From the NCBI GenBank assembly GCA_918797485.1, contig CAKKNE010000005.1:1674001-1738000 (forward strand): a stretch of DNA of 64,000 nucleotides, given 5' to 3'. A program made the position numbers and the translations under genes. The notes beneath the pieces were generated by a model. That model saw nothing but the letters and a program-made list of their open reading frames with translations. It had not been told where the DNA came from and searched no databases. This document shows positions 1 through 11,762 of the stretch, piece by piece. The stretch is from Pelagomonas calceolata. Its lineage: Eukaryota > Sar > Pelagophyceae > Pelagomonadales > Pelagomonadaceae. Every line of letters begins with the position of its first letter. Within the stretch, counting starts at the first letter, position 1.

Positions 1-344
1 TGGCATCACGAGGTCCCCATTTCGTCGGCGCCAAGGGCGGCAGCGCCTTATATGGCGGCGCGTCGCGGCCGGGCCCGGGGGGCACCGTCACGGTAACTGC
101 AGCGGCCCGGCGGGTCACGCTGGCGGTACCGTGACCGTGACCCCGGCCCGGGGCCGGGGCCGTGACTCAGGTAGTACCGTGACTCAGGTCCAGCAAGACT
201 CAGACAACGTAGCCGAGATAGCGGACTGTCACGGTAATTTATCACGCCACGGTAATTTAATGTGCAATAATATGTAAGGGGCTACAAAGATACATATCGC
301 GGATACTTCGTTACATACTTTTCTTTTAGCTATCTTTCTCGATC
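1..344. other. intergenic, rich in repeated short words
   Basis: No gene is seen. The first 200 bases are GC-rich and made largely of the recurring words GTCACGGT / ACCGTGAC, GGCCCGGG and GACTCAGG, the same vocabulary found in other spacers of the window. From about 240 the sequence becomes AT-rich and leads to the start of the small gene at 345, so the promoter of that gene probably lies in 240-344. No TATA-like element stands out. Confidence 0.5.
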
Positions 345-968
345 ATGGAGCTTAACGCTAGCCTGCCTGCACACCAGGGGCCACGGGCGCTCGCTCGGGC
401 TCGAGCAGCGCATATACTCTCGCAGAAGTTCGCGAACAGAGACCGCGTGAAGGCCAAATTGCTCGAGGACAAGGAAATATCTCGCTCCCAAGCTAGGGCT
501 GGACGCCAGGCAACACAACGGCGCTGGAAACTTAAGACACGACATTCGCCCTTTCTTGTCGATTTGGTGGCAGAGAATGAACGTCTTGACGAAGAGAATA
601 AGGTACGGCTTGCTGCTGAAGCGCATCAACTGAGACTTGTAGAAAAGCAAAGAGTGACTCTCAAGCATAAGGTTCTAGTGCGTGCACTGCGAGAAGAGTC
701 TGATCTCGATGCGCTACGCCGCGAAAAGCGCGCAATCGTTGATGAAGAGCGTCGCTTGAAGGCTCTTCTCGACCTTGAGAAAACGCAAACTCGCAGTAGG
801 CTTGACATGCGAGCTGCCCAGCGGGCAGAACGACAGCGTTGTACAGCAACGAACGACCTACGCCGTCGGAGCAACATTAATCGGCTCCAAAAACAGCAAC
901 TTTTGAACCTTGCATTGCTTCGTGCAACCACCGATGATGCTCCTGATAAATTCGATTTTACTTTCTAG
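345..968 (+). CDS. small coiled-coil protein, unknown function
   Basis: A single uninterrupted reading frame encodes 207 residues beginning at ATG 345. The protein is highly charged (Arg, Lys, Glu) with long helical stretches such as EENKVRLAAEAHQLRLVEKQ from about residue 85 on, and ends in an acidic-aromatic tail DKFDFTF. No enzyme motif, signal peptide or membrane segment is visible. The composition resembles small axonemal or cytoskeletal coiled-coil proteins, but I do not recognise a family. AT-rich sequence immediately upstream and a clean stop before GC-rich spacer support a real gene. It lies in the same direction as SPT16, about 700 bases further on. Confidence 0.6.
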   Translation: MELNASLPAHQGPRALARARAAHILSQKFANRDRVKAKLLEDKEISRSQARAGRQATQRRWKLKTRHSPFLVDLVAENERLDEENKVRLAAEAHQLRLVEKQRVTLKHKVLVRALREESDLDALRREKRAIVDEERRLKALLDLEKTQTRSRLDMRAAQRAERQRCTATNDLRRRSNINRLQKQQLLNLALLRATTDDAPDKFDFTF

Positions 969-1682
969 ACGGCACCCTGATACTCGTCGGAATTGAATCA
1001 AACCACACTCGTCTGGGCGGATTCTCCACAGGGGGAATTTGCTACTGTCAAATAGAGAGGGACTTTTTTGTCCCTTAAGTTACATGGTACTAGTAGCATG
1101 CCAGAGTGACGAAAATATGAGCCATGACCGTCATTTTCGACTTGGATATGAAGTTGAGACTGCTATTGCCAGCACGAAGCCTAGGGTGCAATTTACGCAC
1201 TTGCGTTCTTTTTACGTGAGAAAGCGGCCCACCGTAAATTACGCCGTGTTTTAATCGTAATTTATGCGTGCTCTTGTTTAGTAAAACCCGCAGATATATA
1301 GCTAGAGTCTCTAAAATGGACTTGTTGTAGCCACGCAGATTGCCAAAAGCAGCCTGAGCACGAGCGTGATCTGCGTTCCGTGTAACTATGCTGCGCGCCC
1401 CACGCACGCGGTATAAGACGCCAGTACTACTCTCGGGCTGCCGGGCACCGCCTTCAGCGCCGAGTCGTCGACGAGGTAGCGACCTCAGGCTCCGAGTCGG
1501 TACTTTGTCCGAGTCTAGCGGCCCGGGGCCACCACTGGCAGGGGACTGGCAACCACGGGCCGGAGGCCCTCCGAAACATCAAGTTACACCAGAATCCACT
1601 TTACCCTCCAGTATTACCCCACTTACTTCCGCACTTACACTACCTAGGTAGTACTTTCTTACACATTTAAAATTAAGCGGGC
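969..1682. other. intergenic between coiled-coil gene and SPT16
   Basis: No convincing gene; short open frames on both strands here lack protein-like composition. Just before SPT16, at 1639-1652, lies the perfect 14-bp palindrome ACTACCTAGGTAGT, 31-44 bases upstream of the SPT16 start codon. Confidence 0.45.
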
Positions 1683-4600
1683 ATGAGTTTGCTCGTGCCC
1701 CAGACCTTCTGGGATCGCCTTTCCCTCTTACATGATTCCCTGGCAACCGGCGAATGTTGGAATGACGTTGACTCAATCGCAGTTCCAATTGACCCCCCCT
1801 CCGAGGACGCTGCATTCACAAAGTCCTCGGCATTCTTCATTCATCTTTTCGGTCTAGAACTGCACGACTCCTTAGCAATGCTTTGCAAAGGCGCACTTCA
1901 CGTCCTGGCTACGGACGAGAAGTGTGCAATGCTTAAGGCCCTACAGGAAGAAGGCCAATCAGCAGGGCTTAAGTTCCAACTTCACAGGTTTGACTTACCA
2001 CACTACTCACAACTGCTTGGAAAATTTGGGCCTAGGGTCTGCAAGGATAACCACGAATCAACACATGCAATACTAGCAAAGTTGGTGAAGAGCCAAGCTG
2101 GCAGGAAAATCGGATGTCTAGAGAAGATACAATTTCAAAGCACACTTGCTCTTGCTTTGAATAAGGCAATTCAGTCTGCCCGTGCCTGTATCGATAATCG
2201 AAATTTAGAATGTTTGCAAGCCGATACTAACAGGATGAAAATAGGCCGGCGCAGAATGTATCGATGTGACTTCTGTACTTGGTATGGCACTAAGTGTCAA
2301 AGATGGTCACGCACTGGCCACTTTTCGGAAGGCAGCAGTAGTAACACATAAAATTCTCAAGCACAGCTTTGTGAGGCTACTGGAGGACGCCTTCGATCAA
2401 GCTAAGTCCATAACGCATGAAGAGATTGCAACACATGTTGACGAATGCTGCGAGCACCCATCTAAAGTTAACATTAAATCCCCACAGGGTCACTACGAGT
2501 CATGCTATTTCCCGATTGTACAGGTGCGATTGGTTTTAAAATACGAAAAGCATACACCTATAAACATAGAGTGGTGGCAAGTATGACATCCGACCCAGTG
2601 CATCCACAAATGGCGAAACGCTTTCCGATGACGTGATCATCATATCACTAGGAGTGCGGTACAATTTTCATTGTGCTAACATGGCTCGGACATTCTTTGT
2701 TGACCCGGTAGATGTTGTCACTTAGACGATACCCTAGCAGACCCAATAGGTAGAGAGTGTTAGACTTAATTATAGCATATTGTTGGAACTTCGTCGTGAA
2801 TGTCTGGCGGTCATGCTTGCTGGCCGATGTGTTGGATCAGTTGCAGAAACGGCTAACCGTTTTATCCGCCAAAGATGCCCTCACCTGCTTAAGTTCCTGC
2901 CTAAGGTAAAATTTCATTTTAATTTATTTTATTTTTTTGATGATATGCTAGAATTTTGGATTTGGCCTTGGTTTGGACTTTCGTGAATCTTCACTGATAA
3001 TGAACGCGAAGAACCAACGCAAATTTGCACAAAATATGGTTTTCAATCTTGCAATTGGTTTCCATGACCTAGAGCTGACTGATATGCAGAAAGCGGACGC
3101 ACAGGGCTCCATAAGGAAACTTTCCAAATATTCCATGCTGATTGCGGACACTGTCCTAATTCAGGTTGGTTGCACCGGTTACTTGCATATTTTTTTGAAT
3201 CACAATATATTTAGTCTGGCGACGAGCCCCCCGATATTGTAACCAAGCACTCCGTGGAATGGAAAGATGTTTCCTATTTCATTAACGAGAAGAATGATAA
3301 AGACATCATGCCACCTCAAGGTATCTTTATATTATGATGACTTCTTGACAATATAACTCTCAGGAAAACACTACACGCCCGAACAAGTTTTCGCCCCAGT
3401 TCATTGCTTCGATGATATCTTGCAAAGATCCAAGGGCTTGTAGGTTGAAAGTCAGAGTGCAATAATGAGCAGTCGTCTTCGCGAACGTAGTAAAGCTTGT
3501 GCTCCTGATCGCAGTAGCCTTGCTCGCAATGAGAAGCAAGCTGAGCTTATGCAACAAAAGCTGTCCGTAAAGAGAAGCGAAAAAAGTAGTGCGTGGAGTC
3601 AACAAGGCCAATTATCTTCACGAGCTGATATTCTGGAAGTTGATGTGTATCAGCACAGGCCCGTGCACTAAGAATTAGTTGCAGTGGCATTAGCCCAGCC
3701 CTAAAATAGTCTCTTTTGAATAGGTCTGCTGGGGAGTATCCAAGAGACCTCCCTTCAAGTGAGGTCTACGTAGATATGCAAGGTCAGGTGCTGTTTGCCC
3801 CGATCAATGGCTCACAAGTGCCATTTCACATAAGCATGATCAAGAACGCGGTTCAACCCGATCCAGACCGGACTGCAACGTGATTTTTTGCCTCCCTTGC
3901 ACACTAGATAATAGCAATATTTCTAGGTACCTTCGCTTAAATTTCTTTACTCCTGGACAGACAGCTTCTAAGGATATAGCACCAGCCACGTCAAAATTGA
4001 TTGAGCAGCACGGTCATAATTCTATGTTCATCAAAGAGATGCTATATCGCAGCCGGGAGTCACAGCGACTGACAGCTGCTCATCGTATGATTCAGGAGCT
4101 GCGAAAGCGCTTCAGACAGCACGCGGCAAAAGCGGCTGAGGAAGCTGATCTTATCCCCCAGGAAAAGCTGGTAAGCTTTTGTTGCTGCCACCCGTCACCA
4201 GATAGCTTTCTGCAGGTGAAAATGCGTGATCAACGAATTCCACGCATGGCCGACCTTACAATGCGCCCCTTTATAAGCGGAAAGAAAACAACGGGAACAC
4301 TTGAAGCACACACCAATGGTTTACGTTTCACATCAAAGAAGCACGAAATTGTTGACATCATGTACGGCAACATTAAACACAGTCTATTTCAGGTGTGTGG
4401 GATTTACTAATTTTATGTTGAACAGTAATATAGCCGTGCGAGAACGAAGTCATGGTGCTCATTCACTTCTACCTTAAGAACCCTGTCTTGGTTGGAAGAA
4501 AAAAGTCACAGAACGTCCAGTTTCTCACTGAGGCAAGTAGTCCGGTGGCAAATCGGGAACGATTCCTAGCTCCATGATTTAGGTTGTCGATGCCTCAGTA

Positions 4601-5606
4601 GCACTTGACAGTGCTCGCCGGTCAATGTATGACCCCGACGAACTCGATGAAGAGCAACGTGAACGACAGTTGCGAAAGAAGCTCAATGAAATGTACCTGA
4701 TTGAATTTCATTTTTTGGTGGACTCATGTTTTCGACGCAGGTTCAAGGAATTCTGCAAGAAGATGGAGCGAGTTGCAAAACATCATCGCTTTCATCTCGA
4801 GTATCACGAGAGTACCAAGATATCTTCGCAGAATATCAGTCAAATTAGGTTTGACATACCATATCGAGACCTTGGCTTCCATGGCGTTCCCAATCGAGAG
4901 ATGGTGTTGATTCAACCAACAGTTCGTTGTCTAGTAAACCTCACTGAAACGCCATTTTTTCTTGTTGAGCTCGATCGTGTTCCCAATCAGAGTGGTCAAT
5001 TTTGATTACTAGGAGTGTGATATTATACATCACACTTTCTTTTTTATAATAGGTTGAGCATATTCATTTTGAGAGATGCACCTTTCGATCAAAGAATTTC
5101 GACATGATCATAATCCTGCAGAATTTTGATGTTTTGCCACTATCCATCAATGCGGTGCCCATGAATGAATTAGATGCAATTCAAGAGTGGCTTACCGATT
5201 GCTCTATTACTTACACCGCTAGTCTCCGCGTGTGACCTGTTTGGTCACATTTAATTTAGAATATTAATAATAAAGGCTGGTCAAGCAAGTATGTCGTGGA
5301 AAAGTGTGATGAACCTTGTAAAAGGAGATCCTCGTTTTTATGAAGAGACTGATGAGCATGGTGAGTCAAAACCGGCTGGTTGGCAGTTCCTTCAGGCCGA
5401 TGACAATCATGACGGGAATGAAGAGGAAGATGATGGCGATGAAGATTATAGTGCTGGCGACGATGATGATGAGGATGAGGATGAGGAGGACGAGGACGAG
5501 GAGGAAGATGACGAAGAAGATGTTAACGGAGATGATGATGAGGTAGGAGTGTAGCTACTTTTTCCTTAAGCTTTTTATCTAGGATGATGATGCTTTGGAC
5601 TGGTAG
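1683..5606 (+). CDS. SPT16: FACT histone chaperone large subunit SPT16, 17 exons
   Basis: SPT16 binds H2A-H2B and H3-H4 as part of the FACT complex, letting RNA and DNA polymerases pass nucleosomes in the nucleus. My model joins 1683-2181, 2255-2523, 2570-2707, 2750-2905, 2952-3164, 3215-3320, 3364-3386, 3456-3646, 3724-3879, 3927-4170, 4216-4392, 4434-4532, 4583-4692, 4741-4978, 5053-5229, 5276-5542 and 5583-5606. This gives 1028 residues, close to the usual 1030-1050. The N-terminal peptidase-like domain carries GFGLGLDFRESS, as in SPT16 homologues. The dimerisation and middle domains carry GTLEAHTNGLRFTSKKHEIV, PYRDLGFHGVPNRE and FDMIIILQNFDVLPLSINAV. The C-terminus is the typical very acidic Asp/Glu tail. 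Introns are 40-77 nt; the one at 4533-4582 is GC-AG (GCAAGT). Exons 1-2 and 7-8 junctions are the least certain. Confidence 0.93.
4533..4582 (+). other. GC-AG intron 12 of SPT16
   Basis: The exon ends ...ACTGAG and the intron starts GCAAGT, the canonical GC-type donor, and ends ATTTAG. Removing it joins NVQFLTE to VVDASVALD in frame. No GT donor nearby restores the frame. Confidence 0.75.
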
Positions 5607-6216
5607 TGTATACTGTTGCTTATGTGAAAAGTAGCGCATCTTTTTAGGGACGCAATGGAAGCATCCGCGCAGTAGCCCAAGAGCCTGCCTATGGTAGCAT
5701 ATATCCCTCTAGTTTACATTTTCATTCTGGTCACACAGACGAACTTTGTAGTAAAGCCACGACATGATACTGGCGCTGGGGTGGCCAACTCTTCTTTGGC
5801 CTCAGCCTATTATTGACTGCAGGTCCCGGTGGATACAGAGGTATGGAGGACTTCCAGTAGGCCTATGCATACCCCTGGCGGAAATTTCCTGTTATACCTG
5901 CAAGTGGAACGGGAGAAATAGGTCGTAATGTGGGTTCTATGATAAGCCTAACTTGAAGGGGTCCTAGTCGATGTGATATTAAGGTTGGTCATGGTTTGGG
6001 CATTTAAGAATTTGACTTACCGGCTCCAGCCAGCAAGAGGTTGCTCTTACTGGCAAGACGAACAGAGCTAGGGGCGTCAACGTGAAGTAAAACCGCCGTG
6101 TGCCCTTTGGAGGGTCCTTGGGGGTTTCATGCGCCATCCAAGTCCCTTCTGTTCCTAGTGGCTTTATCCTAGTATCTATCAGTTTCCAAGCTGCCGCGGC
6201 ACGTCCGATCCGACGA
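5607..6216. other. intergenic downstream of SPT16
   Basis: No gene recognised. A 54-codon open frame at 5764-5928 (+) is mildly protein-like but matches nothing I know and has no supporting context. The tail of the interval leads into the fold-back element. Confidence 0.35.
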
Positions 6217-7428
6217 GACGGGAAGACAGGGAGACAGTAAGAGATTTTAGCTAAAAATAGCTAAAAATCCCTGGGGGAGGGGGGTCGTTGCCACTAAGAC
6301 AGTGAGACACGAAGACAGTAAGACGCGGTCCTCAGGTTCTGAGCAAAAGAAGGCTGCCCAACACCATTGACAGGCGTAGGGAGTCGTTGCCGCCTCCAGG
6401 ACGTGTCGTTGGTCCAAATCGCTCGCGTGCCGGGCAGCGCGGCCGGCGGCCGCTGCGAGAACGGCTGGCGTCGACGACGACTGCGTTGCGCGACTCAAAC
6501 CGATGGCGCGGCGTGTCGTCGAGAGCGCTCCGCTGCGCGGCCGCGACGCGTGCGCGCGGTTGCGCGTTTTTGCTATCGACGAGTTGACCGGACGCGACTC
6601 GTACGAAGCGCGGCGCGCCGAAGGCAGCAAAAAGTCGACGCGGCTCTAAAGCGTCGCAGCGCATTTATGACGTGTGTGTCGGGAACGCTCGGCCAGAGCA
6701 CTAGCCACGGGGACGGGCGCGACGACGCGCCAATATGCAAAAACGTGTCCGCCAAGTTTTTGGGTGGTCGTACCCTAACACCCACCCAACCCCCCGAATA
6801 ACCCTGCCACGTGTGCTTAACCCGGCTTGGGGGGGCGCTGTCCCCACCCCCCAAACCACCCCAGCCTTCACGTTCGCCCCGACGTGCGTAGCCGCGATCA
6901 TTCGAAGGCGACGAGCGTCCGGTACTACCTTGCTGAAGGGACGCGCGCGAGCACGCCACTCTCCGGCGGGCGACGGGCGATCGCCCCTTGACTTTCTTGA
7001 ACGCTGCCTTCGGCGCGGGTTCGGCGCGCCGCGCTTCGTACGAGTCGCGTCCGGTCAACTCGTCGATAGCAAAAACGCGCAACCGCGCGCACGCGTCGCG
7101 GCCGCGCAGCGGAGCGCTCTCGACGACACGCCGCGCCATCGGTTTGAGTCGCGCAACGCAGTCGTCGTCGACGCCAGCCGTTCTCGCAGCGGCCGCCGGC
7201 CGCGCTGCCCGGCACGCGAGCGATTTGGACCAACGACACGTCCTGGAGGCGGCAACGACTCCCTACGCCTGTCAATGGTGTTGGGCAGCCTTCTTTTGCT
7301 CAGAACCTGAGGACCGCGTCTTACTGTCTTCGTGTCTCACTGTCTTAGTGGCAACGACCCCCCTCCCCCAGGGATTTTTAGCTATTTTTAGCTAAAATCT
7401 CTTACTGTCTCCCTGTCTTCCTGTCTTG
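6217..7428. mobile_element. large fold-back (inverted-repeat) element
   Basis: Two arms of about 400 bp, 6217-6629 and 7016-7428, are near-perfect reverse complements around a non-repetitive centre of about 386 bp (6630-7015). The right arm holds an extra 11 bp close to the centre; otherwise I saw differences only in the outermost 20 bases. The arm tips are low-complexity (AGACAGGGAGACAGTAAGAG, then TTAGCTAAAAATAGCT). The arms encode no recognisable protein: the same open frames appear on opposite strands of the two arms. The structure fits a fold-back or MULE-like non-autonomous DNA transposon, or a hairpin that makes double-stranded RNA. I could not identify a target-site duplication with confidence. 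Confidence 0.8.
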
Positions 7429-7640
7429 TGCGAAAGCCAATCCTGGGGGCCCCGGCATATTTTAGCTATTTTTAGCTAAAATCTCTTACTGTCTCCCTGT
7501 CTTACTGTCTTAGGGGAATCCCACCCTGGGGGCCCTGGCCGCGATTTTGCCTATGTTGCCGTCAATGACCCGCTGTGACCCGCCTTTTGGCCTATGTTGC
7601 CGTCAATGACCCGCTTCTCCTGTCTTACCAGCAAGAGTAA
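7429..7640. repeat. third copy of arm tip plus a 25-bp direct repeat
   Basis: At about 7455-7515 the arm-tip sequence of the neighbouring fold-back element (TTTTAGCTATTTTTAGCTAA, then the CTGTCTCCCTGTCTTACTG tract) occurs again in the same orientation as the right arm. Immediately after, a 25-bp unit beginning GCCTATGTTGCCGTCAATGA occurs at 7549-7573 and 7590-7614, 41 bp apart. This looks like the relic of a second, partly deleted element or of slipped duplication at its edge. Confidence 0.65.
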
Positions 7641-8991
7641 AACAAATTTCTACCTTGGTTTAGGTCCCATAGTGGGGTTGAATTCGATTCGGAAAAGGTA
7701 CTAGCGATCTCTTGAAAAACCACGGCCCGGGGATGTGACGCGTAGATGCCGGCGCAGCGAGCAGGGGATATCAATCTACATTAGTGCATAGCGTTGTTCG
7801 AGAGCGTTGAATATCGTAGAGTCGGGTAAATGCCAACCTAGAGCTTACTGCAAACTTGAACTTTTACGTAAGTACTTCCTCCGAGTCCACCTACTTGGCG
7901 CGTCCCGAAGACGTCCAAAAGCGTCGGGAAGATCCCAGCAGAAGTAGGAGTAAGTTTGTGGAGCCTGAGGTCTGAGAGGGGTCCGTGGCTACCTATGACT
8001 ACCCTTACTTCAACTTGAGGTTGACGTCACTGGAAGTTGAAGCCGAGATACTACGGAGAGCTAAAACCCGCGCGGTAGGGGGGCTGTAGTCTTGGAGGGC
8101 CCGCGCGCGGTGACGGGGGTGGTGCGGGTTTTCCTTGCACCAGAGAGTGCCCCCAACCCCCCACCCGCGCTGGTATCCTATGATAATACGCCTAGCGTCC
8201 TAAAGACCGCTCTCGGACGAGTTCGACTCCCCGCGGTCGGCGTCGCGGGCCATAAGTCCCTTCCACTGGCGCGGCGCGTCGGCGCGTCATTTTGTCGATA
8301 GGTGCCCAAGCGGCCCAAGCGTACTCTCCCGACCGGCCGCGGGTTGACATGTGGCGACGGATAGCTGGTGGACTCCTGGAGGTGCATCGTTGTTTGCGTT
8401 GGTCACGCGCTTCTCTACTAGCAATTTGGAGATCTGTTCGCAGTCGCGCGCCGATTTAGGGCCTTCGCAGAGCACCAGCTTTTGGGCACTCGCAGACCGC
8501 CGAGGCGGCTAGCTTTCGACGCGCGCTCTTTACGCCAGGCGACGCGCGCTCTTTACGCCAGGCGCGGACGAGTTCCTAGGACCTCCACACGCGCTGGGGG
8601 CACAAATGCGCCTCCGCGCTAGCCGCAGAGCGCCCCCAAACCCCACGCGTCAAGTAGGAGGACCCGGACTAGTACTTCAAACGTGTCCCCCCGTTACCTC
8701 GCTAGGGAGGCGGCCAATCGCCGTATATGAAAGGACTGGAGAATGGGGGGGGCGCCGACTTGGGAGTGCCTCGTACATACAGTCGTCCTCTGCGACGGCT
8801 CCCGGCAACCCCGGCACCGCTGAACATGCAAACGGCCTCAGGGACTCACCAGCTATTGTCGGCGGGTTTCAGCTTCGTCACGACCATAGAAATACTGGCG
8901 AGTTAGACGATAAAATTCCCAAGGCCCGGAGATGAGTTGTGGTTGATCCTTACGCCAAATATATACCCAGGCCTTGACGCAGCAGCACGGC
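7641..8991. repeat. intergenic with dispersed repeat fragments
   Basis: No gene is seen. The segment 7897-8032 resembles 22229-22355: both contain AGTAGGAGTAAGTTTG or its near copy, then GGTCCGTGGCTACCTATGAC, then a CAACTTGA tract. The segment 8228-8360 resembles the reverse complement of 22380-22545 (GTTGACATGTGGC and a GGTCGGCGTCGC motif). The segment 8462-8570 resembles 23757-23880 (GCAGACCGCCGAG). A 23-bp unit starting GACGCGCGCTCTTTACGCC is tandemly duplicated at 8518-8540 and 8541-8563. Together these suggest an old, fragmented repeat family with copies near 8, 22 and 24 kb. Confidence 0.55.
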
Positions 8992-10679
8992 TCAATCAGA
9001 CACCTTGGTTTGCTGGGCTGCTCCGGTGTCCTTTTTAGGGTTTGCACCAGGGAGAGAAGGGAATGCATCGTCCACGGCAGAGAGATCAGCGGCATTAAAA
9101 CCTTTGACCTTGATACCTCGAACCGATGTCTTGGATGTCGGCGCACTGCTCTTTTCATTAAAATCACCGTGGTCACGCCTGGATGTCTTCTGCTTCGCTT
9201 CATCAGCTCTCTGCTTATCACGGAGAGAGGGAACCTTGCCACGAGGTAATGTGCAGAACCAGGTCTTTTTCTCCTGCAACTTTTTAACGGTGTCAGAAAC
9301 ACCATTGATTGTGGATGGTGGTTCCAATTCAAGCAAGGCAAACATCTCAATTGTTTCAGGTACTAGCATAATTTTCTCATTTATCTTCAGGCCACCTTTC
9401 TTCTTGCCACGACCTTTCTTTTTTCCAGTTGTTTTATTAAGACTCAGGTAGTCATCTTCGTGATCACGCCCTGCATTCTTGCCTGAGAGTACAAGGCCTT
9501 CGAACTCGCCTGCTAGCGAGATGTCGGCCTCGTCGGAATTGATCTGGGAATCATGGTTTACATGTTTTCCATACGTTGTCTCTAAGTAATTTGAGAGATA
9601 CTCACAAAGTTCCATTTCTTCCTCGTAGGGCACCCGCTTCAATTCCTCCGCTTCAGCTTCTTGTTGGCGTTTCTCTAGCTCTGCCTTGCGAGCTTCATCT
9701 TCGGCTTTTCGAGCTTCATTCCTAACGCGTCGGACCTCGCGCTGGTGTGCACCTGAGTTCAATAATAACTACGTGATAAATTGGCGCTCAACACGCTGAG
9801 TCCTGCGAAACTCATTCTCTAAAGTGCGAAATTCAGCGCGAAGGGCCTTGATAGTCTCTACCTTGGCTTGCTTTTCCTTTCTCAAGGCATCCTTGTCCTT
9901 GAAGAGGGCTGGAAGCACGGCCCGGCGTTCTGAGTTGGCCTCATTCAGTGAATCCAATATTTGTTTTTGTTCCTCGATTTTTTTCTTTAGAACATCGAGT
10001 TCTGCATTCTTAGCTGATAGATGCTCTGATATCGATTGGGAGCTCTTTCGTTCTGAGGAAATTGAGTCGTTGTTCGCAGCGAGATGTGAGACTAATTTCT
10101 TGGACTGCTTTAATTGGTCGATTTCCTTTAGCAACACTTTCTCGTCTTTAAGCGACATCGATGTCGTCGCCTGTCGCTTCTCTAAGGATGCAATCTTCTT
10201 CTCTATGTCCTCTGGTGAGGTATATTTGAGCTCCGCACGAAGTGACCGTCCCGCCTAAGTCATTTCAACTTAAATGTAATTGATTCCTGGCACATACAGT
10301 AATTTTCGAATCTAAGGATGCTTTCGCTGACTTCTGGAGAGTAGCAATTTCTGCACGATCGCGCATGATAGCATCTTTTCGTTCACGAAGAGACTTCATA
10401 GTTGCTCGCGCCTCTCTCAGCTCTTCAGACTGATTTCCTCCGGAGCACTTGGCCTCAGATATCTTAGCGTCGACTTCTGACAAGCGCTCATTAAAATCCT
10501 GCACTTCGTCGTTGAGGGCAACAATCTTCGCATCAAATTCACTTTTATTGGGGCCTGCAAACAGTAGATCAGCATCGATAGAGTAGTTTAGCCTCACGCG
10601 CGACTGGCTTCGCTGATTCCACCCTGGGTGGAATTTCATTGGCGGTTGCGCGACCGTCTTCAGCCGCCCCAGGCGGCAT
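8992..10679 (-). CDS. BFR1-like (nuclear segregation protein) coiled-coil, 4 exons
   Basis: Exons 10679-10598, 10554-10298, 10254-9795 and 9752-8992 give 519 residues; the three introns are 43, 43 and 42 nt and the total is in frame. BFR1-family proteins in yeast associate with polysomes and mRNPs at the ER and affect secretion and nuclear segregation. Family hallmarks are PNKSEFDAKIVALNDEVQDF in the N-terminal helix, the central LRAELKYTSPEDIEKKIASL followed by EKRQATTSMSLKDEK, and ARKAEDEARKAELEKRQQ leading to RVPYEEEMELCEYLSNYLET. The tail is Lys-rich (GKKKGRGKKKGGLK). I chose ATG 10679 because it begins MPPGAAEDGRATANE and splices cleanly; upstream in-frame sequence is hydrophobic and unlike the family. 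The protein is expected in the cytosol on polysomes. It is divergently placed relative to plastid S1. Confidence 0.88.
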
Positions 10680-11762
10680 AATCGCGAGGTTGGCGATCTT
10701 GGCTTGGACACCAGGTAGGAGGCAGGACACCAGGTAGACAGACAGTAGCGCTAGCGCGACGCACGCGTCCAACATCGCAACCGCGGTCCAACTTTGCCTC
10801 TTTCAGGCTTACCTTATTAGGCACTCAGGCTTACATCGCTCAAACTCAGGCTTACATCGACCACCCCCTGGGCCGGGCCTGGCCCCTTATCTGACATTCT
10901 TAAGAAAAGGCCGAGTTCATCCGTAAAGACCCGCACCGGCCCGCGTGTAAGTTGCTATGGCCGCGCGCTTCGGCAGTGTCGTATACTCAAACGCAGGTGC
11001 ATGCTCAGTGACTGGGGCTGCTCGACTCGAAGCGCCTGGAGATGCGGAATACTCTGCCTTTTCAGCACTTTAAAATACGCGCCTCTCGCCGAGATCCGGC
11101 GACAGGCGCATCATGGAATCTAACGAAGATTTCCTGCGTTGTGGATGAGACGCGCGTCCACTCAACCAGTATTTTCGTCTTGATTCGCCTGTCACGGTCT
11201 CAAATTTGCATTTGCCCCGGACAGTCGTCGCTGCGACAGGAAGGTCCGTGGTAACACCCCAAGTCATTTGCGCGTACTACGGATACTTTGGAGTGATGCT
11301 AGGGTAAGTTTAGGGGCGGTTTTCGCGGCGCGCAGCCTGCTCAGGCTGGTTTCGGACGGTATCAGGTACTAGGCCCGGGCCGGGCCTGGCCCGAGGGTTC
11401 CATTGGGCTCCCGCGTAGGCCTCGGCGGTCAGATACAGATTCTTGTGGGACCGCGGCCTACGCGGAGCCACTGGCAGCGCTGGCACGGCAGGACCTTTCC
11501 GGGGCGCTCGTCTTCGACTTCAAGTTGCCAGTGAATTGGCGGACTCGATAGCGGAGCCCACTCAGGTTCCCCGGCCCGGGACCCCCGGTTGCGCAGGAAC
11601 TTGGAAGTTGGAGACGAGCGGTACTTCCGTTGCTTACCACTGCAGTTGTCGTGGCCGCGCTAGCGAAAAGTAACTCCATCCGCAGCTCGCCTTCCAAAGA
11701 GCCCATGCTATCTCTTGACTTAGCCTTAGGTCTAGTATTCTAGTACGTTCGACGAGTTGAAG
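10680..11762. other. spacer between divergent BFR1-like and S1 genes
   Basis: This should contain both promoters. Recurring spacer words are dense: CTCAGGCTTAC three times at 10805-10860, GGCCGGGCCTGGCC twice (around 10870 and 11380), ACTTCAAGTT and CCACTGGCAG. Open frames here (for example 11042-11254 and 11443-11706) have no protein-like character. No RNA gene is seen. Confidence 0.45.

Noticed and set aside
5340-5546. Methionine/arginine-rich frame over the SPT16 tail
   Set aside because: It is the shifted reading of the GAT/GAG repeats that encode the acidic SPT16 C-terminus.
6247-7395. Several open frames of 100-190 codons inside the fold-back element
   Set aside because: The same translations appear on opposite strands of the two arms, overlap each other in several frames and are Arg/Ala-rich, as expected from GC-rich palindromic DNA.
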